From: Telmatactis stephensoni
Lineage: Eukaryota; Cnidaria; Anthozoa; Actiniaria; Isophelliidae
Assembly: GCA_029948255.1 (NCBI GenBank)
Contig: JALIZF010001459.1
Coordinates: 23,501-87,500, forward strand
Direction of reading: 5' to 3'
Length of the DNA stretch: 64,000 nt
Numbering within the stretch: the stretch's first letter is position 1; the number at the start of each line of letters is the position of its first letter. The position numbers were made by a program, and so were the translations under genes. This document shows, piece after piece, positions 1 to 11,921 of this stretch. The notes under the pieces were generated by a model. It saw only the letters and a program-made list of their open reading frames with translations, was not told the origin of the DNA and did not search any database.

Positions 1-419
1 CAAAATGCACATCATTGTTTGTTAGTCCACAGTTCTGATAAAATCAAAGGAAACCGATCCATAAACGTGGCCAAGATATGGCTGATATGACTGCTAATTT
101 GGAAAACAGTCATATCAGAAATAGAGGGAAAGCGATAAGCAAAGTACTTAGGATTTTTGCCAGTAGAAAGTTGTTTGACTTTGATTTTTCTCTGACCCTA
201 TGTAGGGAAACAGGCTGATAGAGACAGGTTTCAATGTAAAAATATCACTTAGAAAATTAGCCGCAATAATAACTTGTTTCTGAAAAGCATTGCGAGACGA
301 TTTGCAAAAATGCGCCCTGTAACAGCGATCATCGGTTACAGTGTAAAAGTATACCACGTATAATGACCTATAATCTTATGAGTATTAACCCCGAGGGGAT
401 AACTCCCTTACAAAAGTGC

Positions 420-768
420 TAGGGTGCTCGACGGACCTTTTATAGGGTCGAAAATATGACCCGCTCGTACCTTTTAGGGTTTCCGGTTCATAGCGCGTCT
501 CTTTTAGTGTCAGGATAACGAAAATCACGTACATAAAGATTGAAACGATCTCACATACGAATATTCTTTATAACAATGTGAATAACTTTGCTAAAGTTTG
601 AAAAACGTTTGAGAAACAAAGTATTTGATGCATCTCGGTGTTTATTTATCAATTTTGAATAAAAAAATGAATAAATATGGTCGCACCTTTTAGGGTCTGA
701 AATCAGCGTCTCAGCTAATTTATGCGTACCTTTTAGGGTCATTTTCAAAACCCTCCGTCGAGCACCTA
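420..768. mobile_element. MITE-like element with ACCTTTTAGGGTC boxes
   Basis: Terminal inverted repeats TAGGGTGCTCGACGGA (left) and TCCGTCGAGCACCTA (right) bound about 349 bp. Inside, five copies or near-copies of the 13-mer ACCTTTTAGGGTC are spread along the element. There is no coding capacity, so it is a non-autonomous DNA element; superfamily unknown. Confidence 0.6.
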
Positions 769-1046
769 CCGTAATGAAATATATATTTTCAATATATGTA
801 CGAACAAAGTACAATATTAAAATGTCACTGCCGTAGGGACGAGGTGATCCCTGAAATCTTTAAGGACTCAGCCGAGCCAGTTGTCCCCATAGGAAGTGAG
901 AGGACAAGTTTGGATCAAAATAGTAGTGACGTGCTAAGCCCAACATTTACGGAATTCAACTCATAACTACACTTCCTCCATGTTCTCTTACTTCATAATC
1001 CATATTGCTGATATTGTTGGGACATATCCGTCTATTCTCATATAAG

Positions 1047-1295
1047 CTGGTTTGACTGAGTCCTTGGAGATTCCAAGGCTTCCTCGTGATATTTCTTCAC
1101 AAATGACTTTCCATAGCAATTTACAATCCAGACTATCCAATTTAAGATTACAGTTGGGAAAACTGATGTTAGTGAAAACTGATGTAACTGGCTTGGCTGA
1201 GTCCTTGGAGATTCCAGGAATTCTTCGTAACCTTAGTCTTTCTTCAATCCAGACTATCAAATTTAAGGTTACAGTCGGGAAAACTGATGTACGTT
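1047..1295. repeat. Two-unit tandem duplication (~110-145 bp)
   Basis: Both units begin GCTGRGTCCTTGGAGATTCC-like sequence and end CAGACTATCMAATTTAAG...GGGAAAACTGATGT. The second copy is shorter by an internal deletion. The apparent open frame on both strands across it is a by-product of the duplication. Confidence 0.6.
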
Positions 1296-1398
1296 TTCTG
1301 GTGAAATTTTCATGGGGGATTTGCCATTTAATATTGCTCAATTATCCAACTAGCAAAGAATAAAAATCAGCTCGTTCGCACAATAGTAAAGCACGGGA

Positions 1399-1413
1399 GG
1401 GGGGGGGGGGGGG
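1399..1413. repeat. Poly-G run
   Basis: An uninterrupted run of 15 G with no coding context. Its length may be unreliable because of sequencing slippage. Confidence 0.8.
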
Positions 1414-1506
1414 CTTGTTCTACCTCCTCGCTCTCATTCCCCTTTGCCTTTATAGCAATATTGTCACCCGGTCTCTTCGGTCTTCTCTTTCTTTTATATT
1501 GGTTCA

Positions 1507-2055
1507 AGAAACTATAATACTAAAAGAGAGAAACTCGTGGATTGATGTCTGCGCGTTGTGCTTGGCGCTTAAGGTTGTTTTTAGTAACAAGAAGTTGACG
1601 CCACATGGCGTGCGCAGGGCTATCAAATAATGGAATTTGATTTTTACGCGCGCGCAGGTAGGAACCGTTTCTTCTCTGGCAATCAAATGTCATTGTTTGC
1701 GCGCTCGATGGCGTCCACTTCCCGTCAGTAAAAATAATCTTAAGGCCCGGACACACTGTACAACTTTTCCCAAAACATTTGCTGAAACACCGCGCGCACC
1801 ATGGATGCACCGTGTGTCTACCACTGAAACATTGCGTGCAATGTTGCGCGCAACAGTTCTGGACAGTTGCAGAAGTAGAGCTCGATCCTACTTCTGCGGC
1901 TGTTGCGCGCAACGTTTCGCAAAACATTGGAATGGGCCGGTGGACACACGCTGCAACCTTGTGTTGCGCGCGATGTGTCCGGGCTTTTAATCGCCAAGCA
2001 CATCGATCGCACAGACATCAATACCAGTTTCGCTCTCTTTAATTATTATTGTCTC
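1507..2055. mobile_element. Outer TIR element hosting a nested TTAA MITE
   Basis: The left end (AAGAAACTATAATACTAAAAG, then GAGAAACTCGTGGATTGATG) and the reverse complement of the right end (AAGAGACAATAATAATTAAAG, then GAGCGAAACTGGTATTGATG) match over about 60 bp, defining an element of ~550 bp. A related sequence is at 25800-25960. Its middle is interrupted by the element at 1740-1990. Confidence 0.5.
1740..1990. mobile_element. TTAA-flanked MITE (piggyBac-type target)
   Basis: TTAA tetranucleotides flank inverted ends GGCCCGGACACA and TGTGTCCGGGC. The interior has several TTGCGCGCAAC palindromes and CAGAAGTAG repeats. It is 251 bp with no coding capacity. TTAA duplication is typical of piggyBac-type elements; the superfamily is inferred only from that. 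Confidence 0.6.
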
Positions 2056-3119
2056 TTGATTGGTTAAGATATTTCGACGTCTTGTAGTGAGCATCATTGC
2101 CTTTACCAAACATAAACGCAGGGTGTCCCAAAAGCATGTCCCTATGTTTTTAACTAGAATAACTTTTTTTATTAACAAGTGCTGAATTATTCCAATTTTT
2201 ATGATTTTTTCTATTTTGTGTCCACTATTTATGCGAGGAATTTCGGCAGCAAACGTGGCCTCCTTTATTTGTTATGACATTTATTTAACAAACGCGGTAT
2301 CAAACGTTTGTATTCTTCTACTTTTTGTCTTTGATAAACTGTCAAGAATGTCTCACTTGGTCATGGAGCTTGTAGAATATGTAGTTTGTATTCCTCAGTT
2401 TTCAAAATATAATATCGACAAAAATGATTAGGAAACTCAACTGACTGTTAAATGTGAAGAAAATGGCTGAAAACAAAAATACGCTTATTGGAAAATCACC
2501 TCTTTTAAACAGGAAAATGTAAACAAATAATGCGTAACTTCTAAGACCATCACAACTGAGAATAGACTAAAACTGACATTTTTCTTGAATTGTGTCTAGA
2601 AGTCTTTTTCATTAGCCAAAATAATATAATGAAAAAATTAGGACCACAAACTTTGGGGACACGCAACCTGTATGACACCAGTGATAATAAATCTTTAAGA
2701 TCCAGCGACAATCACTGTACAGTTGGATGATTAGAACACTTGGTAATTGGCAGGACGAACGTAATCTTTATAAACGGAAATCCCTTTGAGAACAGTTAAT
2801 CCCGTCATTCAAAGTTAATCCAGTTTTTTATTTTCTTCATTCGAAAATGGAAACTTAATAACCGAACTAATAAAAGTAGCAAAAAAACTTATGACATATC
2901 TCTTGGGGAGACTGAAAATCAACATCTGTCTAAAACTATGAGTATTTTTACTGTTTGATGGAATAATGACCAATAATCAAAGAAGTACGAAGTGACGAAA
3001 CACGTCGACTCGTCAAGGCCATCCCGTTGAAAATGCAACGTTTGTAATCATAATTGCAAATATCCTCGAATGAAAACTAAATCAAAACTAATTCATTAGA
3101 ACGCTAATTATTTGTTTCC

Positions 3120-3670
3120 AGTTATCCGCAACACTGTGTAGAACAAAACGTATCCACGTTTATACGTAAGCTACGTTTATATGTAATGAACTCGACCTGT
3201 TTTCTTGTTTAAATATTCTGCATAATTGCGCATATCGTAAAGATTCAATAAAACATGACATACGTTTGTACAACAAGCTCCTTCTTTCAATACTCGGTAT
3301 GCGTGAAACAAATGCAGAGCGTTTACGTAGCTTATCTTGGCGCTTACCGCAAAACCGAGTCGTGGTGAGCAAGACGTGCTTGGTGTTACGTAACAAGCTT
3401 CCTTTCTGTTTACCGGCGCTAATCTCACCAGCGCAAACTCACTACGATGTTACGTATTTACGCATCAAGCTTCTTCAGATCATCTAGTTCTACAATGTTC
3501 TGTTTGTGCGTATCGCAAAACGAACGCAAGACTCTCTACGATATGATACGCTTGGTGTAAAGTAACAAGCTTCACTTATGTTTACGTTTATTTTAAATCT
3601 AGCACAAAACTCACTTCGATGTGTTACGTGTTTACGTAACAAGCTCCTCCCCGTCATTTAGCCTCAATAC
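3120..3670. repeat. Degenerate tandem repeats with TTACGTAACAAGCTTC motif
   Basis: Variants of GTTTACGTAACAAGCTTC recur at irregular spacing (near 3390, 3450, 3560 and 3635), separated by related sequence with CAAAACTCACTACGATGTTACG. This is an eroded tandem array of roughly 120-180 bp units. The two overlapping open frames in it are not genes. Confidence 0.5.
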
Positions 3671-4411
3671 ACGTCTTACGTTGAATAACTACGCTGTCAG
3701 TTACGGTTAATCCCTGACGGACTGAATGGATCAATTGGGATTAACAAGGTAAACATTTGAATCATCATTTCCACGAGGATAATAGCTTGTTCTAGAGGAA
3801 CGTAAGATTGATACGTCTTGCAGCGGAGAACCCCAGATAATCTTTTTTCATTAAGTTTTAATGAAGATTGTTTAAGGGTTTTAGAAACGAATTTACCAAC
3901 TACGCTGGTGATTACTGGAATTATAAGTAGCCCTCTTCAGCCTGATTTAACGTAGTTTTGTAAGTGTTTTGTTTTGGAGAGAAAGAAAGGAAACAAACCT
4001 AACATTAGAGAACGCACGCTACTGATTGAAGGTAAGTTTCTGAAACATGGCTGCGAATACACGTCTTGTGGTATAAGAACCTGAGATAACTTTTTGGGTG
4101 ATTATGAGAAGCTCTAGCTATAGAAATGTTCAGATTGTTTTTGTGTTTTCTTGGGGCATTTTCCAAAGTCGCTTTCACAACTCAGATTTAATAATCAATA
4201 TAATTTTCTGTTTAAAAATGTAAAAGGCTCAATTATGCATTCGCTAGAAATTCCCAGTTTCTTAAACCATACCGCTTTCAATCCTTAATCGTCATATCTT
4301 TACGTCACGAAGAACGTTAAAAACTATTTTCGGTTGTGAAATTGTGTCTTGAAAAGAGCACTTCGATCTGGTTTCATTTTAGTCCCTTTTGTACTTTATA
4401 AACCATATATT

Positions 4412-4490
4412 CTGAGTATCAGGGGCTATTTTTTTCTCTGTTATCATACTCATTATAACAGAGAAAAGTGTAATAGTCTCCGATACTCAA
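4412..4490. repeat. 79-bp imperfect hairpin
   Basis: CTGAGTATCAGGGGCTATTT with TTCTCTGTTAT pairs with ATAACAGAGAAAA and AATAGTCTCCGATACTCAA. The arms are about 32 nt with a 7-nt loop. It could be a foldback relic or a small-RNA hairpin; nothing more can be said. Confidence 0.55.
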
Positions 4491-7400
4491 GGTACATAAC
4501 TAAGACTTGATAATGTTCAATTTCAACAACGACTTGTATGGGAAGGACTGTCAGTCGAAGATACTTATTTCAAACAAAGTTATCCAAAGCTTATTCAAAG
4601 CTTTATGAGGCGATCAGAATACAGTAAACGTTTACACTTACTTACAGCGTTTTCAAATAAAGTTTTATCATATGCAAAACCTAAGCTCAAGAAACCACAG
4701 AGTCAATTATCCTCGGCTATTTAGTGCTCGTTCTATACAATAGTTACCTGAAACACATCATGAAGGCAATACCTACTAATCAACATGTTTGCAGCCATTG
4801 TCAAGTTAAGTATTGTGGTTTTATAATGTATATTCACAGACCAAAAGATGTTTTCGAGCAGATGAATGAAAGCAGTTTCTTTTTCCCCATCTCCACTAAT
4901 TTGGAAAAATTTACAGTACAAGTTCTTTCAAGTTGCTGAAAACTCGAATTTTGCTTCTGACTTCTTTCTGCTTCTATATGTATACGTGAATTGTTGTGAA
5001 TAAGTTCAGCACGCCAAAATGATAACTTGTAATTGTCCAGGAAGACACAGCTCTACAGGTGAACAAATCGTAAAAGCAGTCTGGTTGTTCATTGGTTTTC
5101 TGTTAAAGGAGTGCATTATATAATGGTAGTGCATGATAAAAACGAAGTGCATGATAATAGCATGATGATAATGGTAGCGTCAAAAGAAACCTTCATCTCC
5201 TTTTGTGGTAGTGTTTGAATGAATTATTAAATAATTTCAATATGAACCTACTTCCTGTTTTGTGGAAAATCGGAGCCGTACCGGTATATTAACAGGGAAA
5301 TCACTTCTGAAAACATTTTGGCAGTGCCCTACCAATCTACTAATACCTATAATATATATAGAGAGAGTAGCAGAGCTTTGGTCAGACTTAAAGGTTTTTA
5401 TAAAAGGAAATAGAAGAGAATACTACGCTAGGAGATGGAGCTGCTACTCAAAGTGAATTGCAGAAACTGTAAAATATGGCAATATATATTTAAAGAAATG
5501 TATCGTATTTTAGGTTTTGAATACAAATTTTTGGTGTAGCTCATAAGCTGGTTTCCGATCAGTTTGAGTCTAAACTTCAGTGTCTTGGCTCGCTAAAGTT
5601 TTGTTGAATTGGACTGCAACAAAGAATTCGCAAAATGAGCCAAGATTACTAAGGGTAGGCTGAGAAGCTGTGTTAGCATTTGTTTGGTCATCATATTTTA
5701 TTGATGGACATCTATTGAGCTTCTCATCCTGTGGAAACTGCAACAAACATTTTAACATTTGAGTGCGCAGGGGTGGCTAGTTAACAATAAAAATTGTACC
5801 CTCATATAAAGTAGTGGATTTATATGAACCTGAGATTTATCATTATAGAGTTTGGCTTTATTTTTAGTTCAGCAAGGCATTCATTCGAGGTGTTAGGAAA
5901 CATTCCTTGATAGATTAGAAGCAAATCTGTTGTTGGAGTTTGTAACATGAAGGTGTAAAGCTCCTTTGGTCCCGAATCTCACAAAGGAAATCGCTTTAAC
6001 ACTTTCACACCCGCAGTCGGCAAATATTTGAGCAAAACCACAAATAATGCCCCTCCATTTTCAGATTTATCTCCTTTTTGGATCTATTCTCTCTGGAACT
6101 ACAAATTGAACATCTTTTTATGAAAAGAGATTGTTAATGTTAGTTCCTGTTTATGTGGCTAACACAACGAGAAGTTTTGAAAGGTGTTTAGATTTTGCGG
6201 TGTTATGCACCCCGTGAGATCTCACTGCGCGCACCTCTAAACCAACAACACCTAGCTCAGTTAATAGGATAGAAACATTACAATGCACCCGCATTTGCGA
6301 TGATCCACAACCACCCTCGACTCGTACAGTTTCTGCCTTTGCTCTGCTAGAAGTTGGTTTCTGTGAAGCACGGGTGAATCGTTACGTTGACGATCCTCCT
6401 AACTTACGAGCTGTAACGACAACATAGACCCTAGACGAAGCTAGTACACTCAAACTGAGGTATTTATACAACACGTCTTAGCTTGCGGAGTTCTTTGCGG
6501 TTGTGACTCACTGTTGGCTCGAAAAATCAAACTACAAATTCAGTTGAGTTCGGAATCTACCGACGGCGTGAACCTATTTCATGCCACCTATGTATATATG
6601 GCGATTTAACGGTGATGTTGTCTTTAATTGAAGTCACTTCAGTACCATTCTATTACGTAAATCGCCGCTACATACAAGAACCATGATTTGAGGTTATATT
6701 ATGATCAATCAATGACTATTTAGGAATGTTTTAGAAGATGTAATCGCTCAGTAAAGTTCTACCCTGTTTAGTCTTCATTATATATCAGTGAGTGCGCCCA
6801 ACTTTCATTGACCAAAACTGAACATTCAAGGTGTATCACAAATAGGCTGTAAGAAATCCGCTTAACTACGGAGGTTCCGCTAAATTTCAGATGAAATCGG
6901 CAGTTACAGGATAATCTCAGCAGCTCTTTTCTTAGCGAAGCTGGGGGTGCGTTGAACGTGAAACCAAAATCCTTCATTCTTGCTAATCTTCTCTAAGTGT
7001 TCTGGTCATATTATCCGCTATAGTAATGCCCGAATTTTTTGAGTCTTTTAATAACATGATATTGCCATATTTCTCAAGTGTTTAGAATTAGATTTTATTA
7101 TCTTGCCGAATCTACTGAGGTTCAGATACTCTAATTTTTTTTCACTCTATGCATTTGTAGACAATGATTTCAGTGTTGATTCGATAATAAGCTTGTATCA
7201 GTGACTCAACGAAAAGTTTCGTGGGTTAATCCCGAGGTTATAATTTTCAACATTTCACTGCAACTAAGCGCTTCACCAAGAAGCAGTTATTGAAATAATC
7301 TTCAGAGACTTACAAACAATTGTGGAAGTATGACTACCAGTTATACTCAAACCCGAGTTTGTAAAAAAGCAGTACTGAGTGAGTTATAACTTGGACTTGT

Positions 7401-8740
7401 GCTTTCTCCTCTTGTCACCCGCGCGCCTGCGTCGAGTGAATAACTCAGAGGAATCGACTACTAAGACTAACCGGACGAAACTGCTTTTATAAGTTAGCAC
7501 AAGTACATTTTAATTTTTGCAAAATAAAAGATCAAGAAACGGAATTTCATTGCATTGAAATGCTACTTTTCCACGACTTCACTGTTTTGCTGCACTTTTG
7601 AAGAAGTATACTGATTTAGTGTTTCCTCATCAAACGAAGATTTTCTAATTTCTGAGCACAACTAACGCAGTATCATAAAGACGTATTGTTTATACCTCTG
7701 TATAAAGTTACAATATAAGTAGGAATTTGCAGTTAAATGACAGCTTTCTAGTGTATTTAGACCAGAACTATCAACAAATATCAAAGAAGATTTACATCAA
7801 ATCCTATACACTTCTGAATCATATTTTTATATCGCAGTTTTTTGACCTTTTCACCAACCAAGAAAGAAAACAAGCAGGAAGTAGTAAAAATTTGTTGTTG
7901 AGGAGCGCGTTAAAAACCTTGCAGAATAACATGTACAAACCAAAAGATTTCTAAAATGTGGGTTGGGACATGATGAGCTCTAATTAATTGTTGGTCTTCG
8001 GATCAATAGATTCTTCAGGTGGGGTAAACCCAAAACGTAATTAAGTTACGTTCAATCAACCTGACACTTGTGCGCAAATAAGGCATGAGGAGAATTGCGT
8101 CTTTGATCAGCTGCGTCGGGTTTACTCAATAAAACAGCGAAAGACTGCACACAATAGATGATTCAAGGTGCACGCTTTTCAGGTCCGTTTGTTTTACTCC
8201 CGCAGAGATAATGTCTGCAAAGTCCTTGAGTGTTAACTCGTTTCTAATCCATTAAACGTAGATTAACTAACCCAAAATGAAAGTTAAACCCCAAACAATT
8301 TAGAGATGTAGTCTTAAACGGCTATATGTTCACAGAAAATGTAGGGTTTTGATGAAGAAATGTGGAGAAATTTCTAATATAAGCCTTGTTTAGTCAAGAG
8401 ATTATCAAGTTTATTTGAAAATAGACAAACCATTTGACAAGGTTAGTTTTAACAATTCGAGAGTTTTAGTGTTTTTTAATGATAAAAATTCAACATGGAT
8501 CGTTTCATTTGATGGTAGCGGTTTTCAATTAAGCCTCTTCTTTCGGATTTAGAAAAGATTTGCCTTTACACAAACGCGTTTTGAGCTGAAAAGATCCCTC
8601 ACATAACATTGAACACAACGACGTCATCTTTTCAACACAGTCTCCAGATTTTCAAATCTTACGAGACTGTTATCAAATCTTACGAGACTGTTATCAACAC
8701 AAGTGTGTCTCAGTGACAAATTTATCTTGTAAAAAGTAAA

Positions 8741-8748
8741 TATATAAG
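8741..8748 (+). promoter_or_regulatory. TATA-like box upstream of Dmbx-like A
   Basis: TATATAAG lies about 210 bp upstream of the Dmbx-like A start codon. It is the nearest TATA-like string on the coding strand. In DNA this AT-rich such strings arise by chance, and an acceptor-like site between it and the ATG complicates the picture, so this is only a candidate. Confidence 0.2.
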
Positions 8749-8953
8749 AAATGTTTGAAGATTTTGTTTCCTTGGCGTTATTTTGAAATGTCAGATTCAA
8801 GAGCTGGTCGTTCAAACATGCCTTATTAGACACTGAAATATAATTGCAGAATATTGTGACCTTTTTAATTAGTTTTTATTTTCATTTCAATTTGTTTATT
8901 TTTCATCTACTACAGAGTTGCTTAGAAGTCTCAAGTAGTGAACAGCAAACAAA

Positions 8954-9110
8954 ATGGCCGATACTACAAAGTCTCCGCCGAATTCTTCCCTGTTTACCAT
9001 CGATAATATTTTGAAATCGCAGCCCTCAACGAGACAGCAAGATACTGCAGTCACTGCAAACGGTATTCATTCTTCAAATGGCGCAATTACATTGGCAGAG
9101 AGATTAGCTG
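8954..9110 (+). CDS. dmbx: Dmbx-like A, coding exon 1
   Basis: Encodes residues 1-52 plus one base of codon 53. It starts [12 protein letters not shown], carries the eh1-like FTIDNIL, and ends ITLAERLA followed by donor GTAAGG. The phase-1 end (G) completes GAC (Asp) with the next exon, restoring LAERLAD. A pyrimidine-rich acceptor-like site (tttttcatctactacag, ending near 8915) lies just upstream, so part of the 5' UTR may sit in a separate upstream exon. Confidence 0.85.
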
Positions 9111-11921
9111 GTAAGGGTTATAACTATTCATAGTTTAGTAAGCATTCTAGTTGGAGTAGTGGTGTATATTTTCACCGGTTTCCAAAAAGACTTTCATCTT
9201 AGTTTGGGAGTATTTTAACATGTGTTCGTCCATACCTTTTCATTTAGCAAAAAGTGGCTGACAACTTTAATTTTACGAGTAAAAAGCCAGTGATGACTGA
9301 CTGACTGACTGACTGACTGACTGACCGACCGACCGACCGACCGACCGACTGACTGACCGACCGACCGACCAACCGACCGACCTACCGACCAACTGACTGA
9401 CTGACTGACCGACCGAGAGAACGACCGAACGACCGACCGACCGACCGACTGACTGACCGACCGACTGACCGATTGACTGACTCACTGACTTGAGGTTGCA
9501 TTGAGCGCAAGCAAAACCAAAGGAAATCAAATGAAATAAAAACAATATGCAAATTTTCACTTTCCAAAGCATTTGATAAGTTCAGTCATTTTCAAGCATT
9601 TGTAAGTTCTAACAGATCTAAATATCAGACTGATATTTGTGTGATTTGATTCCAATCAAGACATCATTCTCGAAGTGCATTATGGTTCCCGTGGAAAACA
9701 ACGCCGTACGCGCACCGCATTCACCCACCAACAACTCCAGATACTTGAGAATACTTTCAGCAAGACGCATTATCCTGATATAGTGATGAGAGAGAGAATA
9801 GCAGCCTATACACGTCTACCTGAGGCCCGTATTCAGGTATACTACACTCTTGTTGTACACAATATGCAGTTAAAAGCATACATGATTGAATGGTTGGAGT
9901 AACAGGGGTAAAATAGGGAATCAGGTTGATCCATGGGACTTTTTTTAGGGAAAGCTCTCATCAATATTTATCTGAAGATATATGAAGCGTTACAAAAATT
10001 AATAGAGAAAATAAAGCTGTATAAAATTTGTTTACGAGAGTTTTGCTACCGCTTCAAGAGCACTGGCTTCCCCAAAAACAGTCCCATGATACATCGCAAG
10101 CGTTAACTTTGGAGTGACAATTTCATGGTCAGTTCGGTCTATAGTGACTAGAGGGAGGTCAATGTACGCAATTTTTGTTCAAGCTTAAGGATGTACTGAC
10201 ATATAAAAATTGCCCCGGTTGCTAGGGAAATTTGAATATATGCTTTTCGCTTTTACATTTTATAGTTTGTCTTCTCTGAGGGGACTTTAACCGTGACGTC
10301 ATCACATGACATCATAGCTACAGAAAAAAATCTATAATTTTCTTTAGCAACGTATATTAGAGAATTTGAAATACATTGAATAAATCTTGAGATCAAGGTG
10401 CATAATGCCAAGCATGCGTTTTAAGAATGGTCTCCAAATAAATTAGATATGATTTTTTGAACGTCGAAATTGAGGAAATAATGCATAATAATATCTTCCG
10501 TATTTCTTGATTTTTCGTAAATCTCATGCTTGGCTTTGAAGAAAAGCCTGTAATTAAAATATATATTGAAGAAATACTCAGTTTTGCCGAAAACCGCCGA
10601 AGATTATAGCTTTTTAAAGAAACCGGAAGTAAAGTGTCCCGCACATGTGCAATAAGAACGAAAATTAGTCTTGTTTGTTAGGTGTGTGTCGCTCTACGGA
10701 AGTCAAATAATTCCCGCTAAAAACGCGCGCGCGCGCCTATTCAATTTTGCCGGCCAAAACAAGGCCCTATTTTGCATAATAACCGTTGCACAGTAACGAT
10801 ATATCTCAGTACACCCTAATTTTTTGTCCTGTTCAATTTTTTCTGGGAGCTCTTTTATCATTAGATTTTAAAAGAATTTCTTGTGTGTATAAGTTATGTG
10901 TTGAACGTTGGTCCTGGAAGAACAATAGTGTCCTGTCAAAAATGTACAACCACTGTTCATGAAAACATTGCTCTAAAATGTATTGAATAGAGTAGAGTAG
11001 ATTTCGTATGACTGTGACCGCACGGTCACGGCACGGTTACGGCATGAATTTCGAATGTTTTATAGACACGGCAATGACACGGACACGGCACGATGCGGCC
11101 CGTTTCACAATTAATTGTTTATAGAGGTATATAAGAAATGGATGAGCTGATGAAATTGATAAAATAATGGTGTAATGAAATATCGTAAAGTTTTGCGTCT
11201 AGTGCGTTGTTACTACTATATTGTTGGATTGCTGAGAGATTCGAGATATCACGAAATTGACGGAATTTCGAGCTAGTGTGATTAATAAATGGTATATACA
11301 TTTTCGATATTCATTGCACCGTAATGCTAGGACTATATTTATTTAATCTTTTATGTCCAGGTTTGGTTCAAGAACCGAAGGGCAAAATACAGGAAACAAG
11401 AAAAAGAATCCAGGGAAAGCAAAAAGCCGACCAAAAAGGCCAAACCGAAAGACTCAGCCGATGAAAAAGATCAGGAGTCTGAAAAGAATTTAAATGGAGT
11501 GCAGCTACTTCCACCAAGCATCATATTTCCTTCAAATTCGCCTGAATTGACCAATCAAGCGCAAGGACTACAAATTAAAGAAGATTTTGAACCAATCACA
11601 AGTGTTCCTATTGTTGGTGCCAACACCATGACATCATATCACACGACATGTTCGACCAATCAAAATTCTTTGCCATTTCACAGGACATGCTCGTTATCAT
11701 CCATTCAAAACTCTTCAAGCTTTTTTGAGAATCCACATGACAGTGCACATATGCTAGTGGGTGAAACCGCTGAAGAACTGATTGGAACAAGACTCGAAGA
11801 ATCCAAGGTTTTGAACGAACCCGCACGGCCATCAAGTTTTCCTTTGACATCTAGCGTGGATTTGTGGAGATTTAAGACAGCAATGTACGGACTTACCAAC
11901 GATGCTCACATATTCTACTAA
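8954..11921 (+). CDS. dmbx: Dmbx-like paired-class homeobox gene A (3 coding exons, 297 aa)
   Basis: Predicted K50 paired-like transcription factor of the Dmbx family, presumably a nuclear DNA-binding regulator. Coding exons are 8954-9110, 9661-9836 and 11361-11921; phases join exactly (157+176+561 nt). Residues 8-18 contain the eh1-like FTIDNIL motif. [12 protein letters not shown] just upstream of the homeodomain matches the hallmark LTLAERLADIIL of chordate Dmbx1. The homeodomain is residues 66-125, with F8, L16, WFKNRRA (K50, N51) and RTAFTHQQL in helix 1. A lysine-rich stretch follows. A degenerate OAR-like motif [11 protein letters not shown] lies at 275-285, near the stop. The start ATG has a good context (aacaaaATGG) and in-frame TAG and TGA codons lie 12-18 nt upstream. 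The Dmbx assignment rests on motif recognition, not a search; the alternative is another K50 paired-like family. Confidence 0.88.
9111..9660 (+). other. Intron 1 of Dmbx-like A
   Basis: 550 bp with GTAAGG donor and AAG acceptor. The main content is the GACT/GACC tetranucleotide tract. The open frame opposite it (repeats of Ser-Val-Gly-Arg) is low complexity. Confidence 0.8.
9295..9490. repeat. (GACT)n/(GACC)n tetranucleotide microsatellite
   Basis: About 195 bp of GACT and GACC units in alternating blocks with a few interruptions (GAGA, AACGACC). It lies inside Dmbx-like A intron 1. Confidence 0.9.
9661..9836 (+). CDS. dmbx: Dmbx-like A, coding exon 2 (homeodomain residues 1-46)
   Basis: Acceptor caatcaag precedes the exon. 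It encodes the rest of Asp53, [15 protein letters not shown] and the homeodomain through RIQ (HD position 46; homeodomain part 9699-9836). The donor is GTATAC, a weak match to consensus. The phase-0 intron between HD residues 46 and 47 is the classic position in paired-class homeobox genes. Confidence 0.88.
9837..11360 (+). other. Intron 2 of Dmbx-like A
   Basis: 1524 bp. It contains a TIR element at 10185-10819 and a CACGG-rich patch near 11010-11100 (CGGTCACGGCACGG-type iterations). No coding signal was seen. Confidence 0.8.
10185..10819. mobile_element. TTAA-type MITE inside Dmbx-like A intron 2
   Basis: The left end TTAAGGATGTACTGACATAT and the inverted right end TTAGGGTGTACTGAGATATA match over about 20 bp, enclosing 635 bp. 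The right flank reads CTAA rather than TTAA, probably a mutated target-site copy. The interior includes a (CG)n patch and no coding capacity. Confidence 0.6.
11361..11921 (+). CDS. dmbx: Dmbx-like A, terminal coding exon (recognition helix and C-terminus)
   Basis: Acceptor ttatgtccag is followed by GTTTGGTTCAAG, giving [13 protein letters not shown] (homeodomain recognition helix, 11361-11402). Then come a basic [10 protein letters not shown] stretch, a Ser/Asn/Thr-rich tail and an OAR-like segment, ending in TAA at 11919-11921. A possible polyadenylation signal AATAAA lies at 12295-12300. Confidence 0.88.
   Translation, partial: VWFKNRRAKYRKQEKESRESKKPTKKAKPKDSADEKDQESEKNLNGVQLLPPSIIFPSNSPELTNQAQGLQIKEDFEPITSVPIVGANTMTSYHTTCSTNQNSLPFHRTCSLSSIQNSSSFFENPHDSAHMLVGETAEELIGTRLEESKVLNEPARPSSFPLTSSVDLWRFKTAMYGLTNDAHIFY

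Larger units (their letters stand above)
1..8953. other. Upstream non-coding region, no supported gene
   Basis: No open reading frame here looks like a conserved protein; all are short and many overlap repeats. The identifiable content is a TIR element (420-768), a tandem pair (1047-1295), a nested MITE block (1507-2055), degenerate tandem repeats (3120-3670) and a hairpin (4412-4490). 4500-8600 is AT-rich with nothing I can identify; regulatory sequence for the Dmbx-like A gene could lie here. Confidence 0.5.

Noticed and set aside
1052..1363. Overlapping ~100-codon frames on both strands
   Set aside because: Created by a tandem duplication; both strands are open over the same repeat.
9273..9572. 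Ser-Val-Gly-Arg repeat frame opposite Dmbx-like A intron 1
   Set aside because: Tetranucleotide microsatellite read as protein.
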